Positions 29,575 to 34,515 of a stretch of 34,515 nucleotides of DNA are shown here, piece by piece; position 1 is the first letter of the stretch, and each line of letters opens with the position of its first letter. The notes under the pieces are model-generated. The model did no database searches, had not been told where the DNA came from, and saw nothing but the letters and a program-made list of their open reading frames with translations. The position numbers were made by a program, and so were the translations under genes. The stretch is from Ophiothrix spiculata (Eukaryota; Echinodermata; Ophiuroidea; Amphilepidida; Ophiotrichidae): NCBI GenBank assembly GCA_000969725.1, contig JXSR01S066112.1; one strand, 5' to 3'.

Positions 29575-29890
29575 TTAATAATAATAATATCCACTCATCA
29601 AAGAGCGCTCATGGCACAAAAAACAATGAAAATGTCTCTGTCATAAGGTATGTTTTCAACAGTTTCTTAAAGCAAGTAACAGTTTTTGCAGTTCTGATGT
29701 GAAGAGGAAGTTCATTCCATAGTCGTGGAGCAGCAACAAAAAATGACCATTTTTGGTTTGACATTGTCTGTTGAAGAAGTTATTTATTTCCTGATCGAAG
29801 CATTCAAGTTTGAAGCATCTTGACCTTTGTCACCAGGGAGGAACAATAGGATACTTTACCTCCTTTAAATTGGATGCTTATAGTCTTTTT
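29575..29890 (-). mobile_element. Probable retroelement fragment, (ATT)n tail
   Basis: Read on the minus strand, the body ends in GAGCGCTCTTTGATGAGTGG followed by ATATTATTATTATT, a tail like that of the SINE at 660-900. The body includes a segment (AAGTTCATTCCATAGTCGTG on the plus strand) that I recall as typical of 3' parts of invertebrate LINE/SINE repeats, without being able to name the family. The 5' limit (near 29890) is uncertain. Confidence 0.5.
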
Positions 29891-30712
29891 CAAGTTGAAT
29901 GGCATAATATTGTTCAACCCAAACGTTAATGAGGATGCTAAGTTATAGCAATATTTTATTTGTCAATCCTTTGTGTTTTTCTGGTGATGAGGTCCTTATA
30001 CAAGGGACAACCTTATTATTACACAAGCACTGGGTTCAGATGCATTACTTAAAGATGTATCATGTATTGTATGAATTAAAGCAATACTATAAAGTGTTAA
30101 AAATGAAGCGCCCCTGTCACCCATGACTTTTGATTTTTTTTTAGCTTATTGTGTTTGTTTTAGTTAGATATTAATACCCTCCAAATGATTTTGCTTAAAT
30201 ATGCTTACTTTTTCTGATATGGCCATTTTTTGAATTAAATTCGGGATCCCGAATGACATTTCATATAGTCACATTCCTTCATTTTATGCTGTTTTTGCTA
30301 CTACACACAATTTTAACATGTGCTTTACAATGCTGTAGTTTTATGTGTAGGCAAATAGTAATGTTTGTAGGTCAGTTGGAGTTTGTTTACTTTCCTATGA
30401 CTCTTAAAATAGGATGCTTTCCAAAGTTGATTCAAATTTGACATATAAATTTGTTGACACATGTAACTCAAGCAAAATGACCAATTGAAATAAAAGTTTG
30501 GCTGTCAGAATGTATCAGGTGTATTATAGCCCCTCTTGGATGTCACAGAGGAAATGGCAATCTTGACCCTTGCATCGAGATATTTATCTAACTGAAACGC
30601 TGATGTGTGTAATACAATGTATGTGTCACATCAAGTCACTGACTAGCATGTTGATTCTAACTAGAGTAAATAGCTGGACGTTGACATTTTGTAACTGCAT
30701 CATCTGATCAAT

Positions 30713-31158
30713 TGTGGATCGTCATATCGAAAGGTACCTTAATACCGGCATAGTACATTACGAGATACGGGCCATTGAAGCTAATCATAGTCAAAAATCA
30801 CGTCCAAGTTCGAATTTCTAATTTCATCAGAAAGATTATCATTGAAGTGTAATCCATCATATTAATCAGGTTCCAACATCCAAAACATAAGAAAAATGTA
30901 TTAAAAACCAAGCTAAAAATCCTCTCTCCATTCAAGATATACTAAGAACAAAAACTTTAAACTTGATTTTCTCAGAACTATAGTTTTCAGAATCAGCCCG
31001 ATGCCTCTTACCAATTTGGGTGTAACTTCGCAACCAAACATCCAATAACCAAAATCAAGGTGTCATTTTAAAGCTTAAAATCTCAGCTTTTGGATGAGAC
31101 CAAAACATCAATGTTGATTTTGCCGACCTTAATGTACCTTTCGATATGACGGGTCACA
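30713..31158. mobile_element. TGTGACCC-ended MITE, copy 2 (inverted)
   Basis: Reverse complement of 15793-16227: starts TGTGGATCGTCATATCGAAA and ends TTTCGATATGACGGGTCACA. The right arm near 23141-23153 lacks it. The flanks (ATCAAT and ATTATG) do not show the TATA duplication, so the flanks have diverged or the target differs. Confidence 0.85.
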
Positions 31159-31202
31159 ATTATGAGACTTATCTTGAAACCTGAAATTGCTGGATATGTT
31201 AT

Positions 31203-31804
31203 GGCTCATTCCAGTGAAAACTAAACCTTTTTTGATTTCAAGCAAAAAATCAGCTTTTTTATTTGACCATATGAGCAGTTTTTTCAGTCATACGTTTGTT
31301 ACTCGGTATGTGAAAAATATTTTCTAATCAGAAATTTTGAATTTTTTCTACCCGTGCATGAATGAGCACATGTTTTCATTCAAAAATGTCACAAACATTA
31401 CCAAAAAGTTACACCAAAATGTCACAAACGTACCAAACAAAACATTGCATTAAAAGAAATCTTGACGATAGAATTTCCTACCACTTTTATGAACTATTTG
31501 TAAATATGTTACCAATCATCTGTGAAAAGCGCAATAAAAAATTCGCTAACAAGTCAGAGAAATTTTATTTTAAAGTCATTTGGAGCAAAAAAACATTTCC
31601 GTGCGCGGTCACGAACGTTACATGAACTTTATTCAGTATTTTGGCAATTATTTTAATCTTTAAACACCTGCATGTCTTGATCCCACCAGTGAGCACCATT
31701 ATCAACAACAACTTTGTTGATATAATGTTTATGCTAGTTCTGTGGCCATCTAAAAGTGAAATTTTCCCAATTTTTCGGTCACAAACGTTACTTTGGAATC
31801 ACCC
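31203..31804. mobile_element. TTAT-flanked 602 bp element with CACAAACGTTAC motifs
   Basis: TTAT at 31199-31202 and 31805-31808 flank ends GGCTCATTCCAGTGAAAACT and, reverse complemented, GGGTGATTCCAAAGTAACGT. The right arm at 23189-23195 reads ATGTTATACATAG, a clean empty site. GTCACAAACRTTAC-like motifs recur near 31388, 31422, 31608 and 31779. Two ORFs (31362-31625, 31641-31868) contain no domain I recognise. Superfamily unassigned. Confidence 0.8.
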
Positions 31805-32318
31805 TTATACACAGTGCAATACAAAAAAAAATATTTCCATAGGTGCAACTTTTCATGAAATTTCCTAAATTCAGGAGATTTACCAAACCTACTTTGTACC
31901 TACAAGAAATTCAACCATGTACAATAGGAAATTGATCTGTTTGAATTGAATTTTTAGGCGTTTTAGGAAATTTTAATGTATTTTGAATTATCAAAATTCC
32001 ATATAGAATGTGGGACGGTGCTCCAAGGGACTAGCAAAGATTTGTCATTTTACTTCCGCATGTTATGACTTCAATTTGATTAGACACTTCAGCTAAATAT
32101 CTTTGGAAGATGCTGAATGAAAGTTGGTTGAAGAAAACAAATGTGGCTAAATATTCCTGAGTTTGTACAAGCCAGTTAAACTTAGTATTTCCATAATCAA
32201 ACAAGTTTGGTTCATTGGCATCTTTTTTTTTGATCAAAAGTAAAGTATTTTTGTAAAAATTTTTAGTATATTGTCATGGTTACCTTCTTTAATTTTAATC
32301 AGTTAAAACATTTTATAT

Positions 32319-32541
32319 GACCAAAGCAATTGGTTTATGTTATCTACACCAGATTGACCCAATTTTCCCAAGTCAACTGCATAACTCCTTGTTTAAATGT
32401 ACATTGATTACTAGCTCGGCTAACTGTGCATCAGTGTACTGGAGGTTATCTCTCCATTTAGGATTTTGCATTCAATTGGACTGTCCGAGTTACAGCCCAT
32501 ACATCAGCCTTGATCTATCAAGTGCCATGCATTTCTTATGA
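32319..32541 (-). repeat. Dispersed subrepeat, copy 12
   Basis: Minus-strand copy with TTGACCCAATTTTCCCAAG, TGTACATTGATTACTAGC and GTGCCATGCATTTCTTATG in order. Confidence 0.85.
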
Positions 32542-32895
32542 GGTCTATATCCAAGAAATCCAATGACCCAATTTTAGTAAAGTCATTAAAATCATATTTA
32601 ATGACATACAATAGCAATTTCTTAAGGCGGTGTCACACATCACCGTATTGAGCTAAAACGTATGAATAACGTACAAAGTTTAGGCTATACGGTGGTGAGA
32701 ATTATTATACGTTGTAGAAATCCATACAATAAACGTACTGATTAACGAACATGAAACGAATAGACCGTACGATGACCGTACGACTTGCGGATAAGAAGCG
32801 GGAAAGTTGTCTCGTCTCACTGAACAACGCCGAATGAGAACCGGATGGGTGCCGTACTAAACGAATGAATTAAGTATGAGGAACGTACAAAACGA

Positions 32896-33057
32896 GTACG
32901 TAAAGGCTCTGTCACACATCACGAAACGTACAAATAACGAACTAATAACGTACACTGGTTTGGTCATTGAAATACATGTAAATCGATTACCAAACAGTGT
33001 ACGTTATTAGTACGTTTTTCGCACGGTACGGTGATGTGTGACAGAGCCTTTACGTAC
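32896..33057. mobile_element. Foldback element of the same end family, nested
   Basis: An inverted repeat with about 68 bp arms and a loop of about 28 bases. Arm starts are GTACGTAAAGGCTCTGTCAC and its inverse; TACGTA lies on both outer sides (a palindromic 6-mer, so it may be target duplication or part of the repeat). The ends match those of the surrounding element (GGCTCTGTCACACATCAC versus GGCGGTGTCACACATCAC). Confidence 0.85.
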
Positions 33058-33188
33058 AAGTAGTCACAGAGACAATAGCCAAGGTAGATCCCCACTTGAA
33101 AATCAATCTCTTCACACTTTCCGGTTCGCAAGTTTCATTATAATAATTCTCCAGTGCACAAAACTACTATATGACAAAACCCCGTGCC

Positions 33189-33627
33189 GGGGTAACTGAC
33201 ATTTTTGTCTGGGTAACCACCCGAGATCCGCCGGTTCCGAAGGTGACCCTATGTGAAACCAATATGCAAAAATAAGTGAAATCATACCCTATCTGGGACC
33301 ATAAATCTACTATATCTGTTCGAATGGATACCCTGCCGAGCCGATGCCTGTTCGAATGAATACCCCATCTGAGACTATACGCAATTGTGACGAAGTTATT
33401 ATTACAAGAACTGTAAAAATGTAATTGTACACCATTTGAATATATTTAAGAATTGTTTCTAGGTATTTGAAACACTTTTATAGGCAATCTAAAGCACCAT
33501 TGTCATTTAACAATTCTCTCAAAGTTTGATACCCTATCAGGGATTTAAAACACAAATTTGATACCCGTTAACCTTCGGAAACGGAAGAACTCGGGTGGTT
33601 ACTCGAACGCAAATATCAGTTAACCCC
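33189..33627. mobile_element. Element with long GGGGTAACTGA inverted ends, nested
   Basis: The left arm begins GGGGTAACTGACATTTTTGT and contains GGTAACCACCCGAGATCCGC and TTCCGAAGGT; the right arm is its imperfect inverse, ending CAGTTAACCCC. Arms are about 60 bp. The interior repeats GATACCCTATC-type motifs. A further GTTAACCCCCT segment follows just outside at about 33640. No ORF. Confidence 0.8.
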
Positions 33628-34184
33628 CTCCCCCACCTACGTTAACCCCCTGCCCCCACCCCTGGTTCTCTGAATAATTTTAATCAACTGAGAAAAGGTC
33701 AAATTCTAGTGGATCGGTAAAAATACGTTTAATTCGTTATCCTCCGGTGGGAATTCGGTTTATGAACGTTCCATACGGTATCTATTCGTTAGACCTACGG
33801 TTTGAGCTCGATATGTATACGGTCACTGCGTTTCATGTTCGGCATGCATACGGTTTATGCGTCTCGTGTTCGGTAATGATACGTTGTATCCCTGGTTCAT
33901 TGCACATGACGGATACACACCGTACGTTAACGACTGCATAACGTATGAGTAGCGGACGATTAGCGTACAAAACGTACAAACTCCGTCCATCAACCGAACA
34001 CACACCGTCCTGAGAGTTTTGACCTTGCTCAAAACATGACAACGTACTCAACGTACGCAAAACGCATTACCACCGGATGGATAACGGATTGAACGTGTTT
34101 CTACCGAATACATCAGTACATCTATACGGTGATGTGTGACAGCGCCTTTAGATTGAAAGTCCTGAGTTTGAACATCCTAGGAAG

Positions 34185-34402
34185 TGACCAGAGCAATTGA
34201 TTCATGTTATCTACACCAGTTTGACCCAATTTTAGCAAGTCAAATGCATAACTCCTTGTTAAAATGTACATTGATCACTAGCATGGCTAACTGTGCATCA
34301 GTGTACTGGAGGTTATCTCTCCATTTATATTTTGCATTCAATTGGGTGTCCGAGTTACAGCCCATATATCAGCCTGGATCTATCAAGTGCCATGCATTTC
34401 TT
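34185..34402 (-). repeat. Dispersed subrepeat, copy 13
   Basis: Minus-strand copy ending abruptly at CATGCATTTCTTA, where the next element starts. The 91-codon ORF over it (34184-34459) reflects the repeat. Confidence 0.85.
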
Positions 34403-34515
34403 AGGGGGCTGGCATTTTCTTTGGAAGGGGGGGGGTCCCAAAAAAGCGGAGTGATTTGACAATTTTATTCATGACCCCCCCTATCCGAAAGCTGAAAAAT
34501 TTTATGACCCCCCCT
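34403..34515. mobile_element. G-run MITE, cut by the window end
   Basis: Begins GGGGGCTGGCATTTTCTTTG, then a nine-base G-run and TCCCAAAAAAG. A C-run with TATCCG appears near 34480. The sequence continues past the window, so length and target duplication cannot be given. Confidence 0.55.

Larger units (their letters stand above)
32631..34151. mobile_element. 1.5 kb CpG-rich element with GTGTCACACATCACCG ends
   Basis: Left end CTTAAGGCGGTGTCACACAT then CACCGTAT; right end, reverse complemented, CTAAAGGCGCTGTCACACAT then CACCGTAT. The interior is unusually rich in CpG and in ACGTAC, CGTACG, TACGG and their complements, in both flanking parts. Two other elements (32896-33057 and 33189-33627) lie inside. 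No transposase; overlapping ORFs on both strands at 33747-34060 arise from the motif-rich sequence. Confidence 0.8.
30300..34402 (-). repeat. Third, partial copy of the duplicated unit
   Basis: Direct repeat of the right arm: 30330-30710 matches 22775-23145; 31160-31202 and 31805-31830 match 23165-23215; 32085-32200 matches 23275-23390; 32319-32625 and 34181-34402 match subrepeats. It is interrupted by the insertions at 30713, 31203 and 32631. A 62-codon ORF at 30253-30441 is shared in degenerate form by the other copies and is not a gene. Confidence 0.8.

Noticed and set aside
34184..34459. Similar short ORFs (YLHQFDP...HNSLLKCTLIT type) at 8599, 32317 and 34184 as a conserved small protein
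   Set aside because: They are translations of the same dispersed subrepeat. Copies have frame-breaking indels and the similarity equals that of the DNA repeat.

Overview
The window looks like non-coding DNA from a eukaryote, most likely a marine invertebrate. The evidence is a low-GC, CpG-poor background, RNA polymerase III (tRNA-type) SINE promoters, dense families of short non-autonomous DNA transposons (MITEs), long degenerate repeats, and no open reading frame that reads as a conserved protein. The assignment to a marine invertebrate (possibly a deuterostome) rests on the general look of the SINE and MITE families and is low confidence. I found no protein-coding gene, rRNA or functional tRNA. 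Every ORF of 60-139 codons that I checked lies across repeats or transposon ends, and I judge all of them to be spurious.

Layout. Bases 1-1668 hold a degenerate tandem repeat, a GC-rich block, a tRNA-derived SINE and a G-run-ended MITE. The rest is dominated by a very large imperfect inverted duplication. The left arm is about 1800-16466 and the right arm about 21019-28540. Between them is a 4.5 kb spacer (16467-21018) that contains another SINE, several MITEs and a 78-base assembly gap. The left arm holds a further tandem duplication of about 2.5 kb (3266-5767 and 6288-8778). A third, partial copy of the unit lies at about 30300-34402, in the same orientation as the right arm. A subrepeat of about 220 bp within the unit occurs about 13 times over both strands.

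Because the unit is present two or three times, many insertions in one copy have an empty or near-empty site in another copy. This lets element ends and target-site duplications be read directly. Groups seen are: TTAA-flanked elements (at least five kinds, one carrying a tRNA-like Pol III promoter), TA-flanked elements (a pogo/Tigger-like MITE, a CAGGGTGTCCC-ended element, a 1 kb foldback), TATA-flanked TGTGA...TCACA elements (two kinds), a TTAT-flanked 602 bp element, a TTA-flanked GC-rich 1.05 kb element, elements with 5-6 bp or 9 bp direct repeats, and a nest of three elements at 32631-34151.

The most interesting points are: (1) a TTAA-inserted element with CCCTAACC ends that contains a tRNA-like promoter in both copies seen, apparently a SINE/MITE hybrid; (2) two different TTAA elements lying back to back in the TTAA inside the terminal repeat of a third MITE; and (3) the relative dating of duplications and insertions that the arms allow. 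All alignments were done by eye, so boundaries of the large repeats are approximate.
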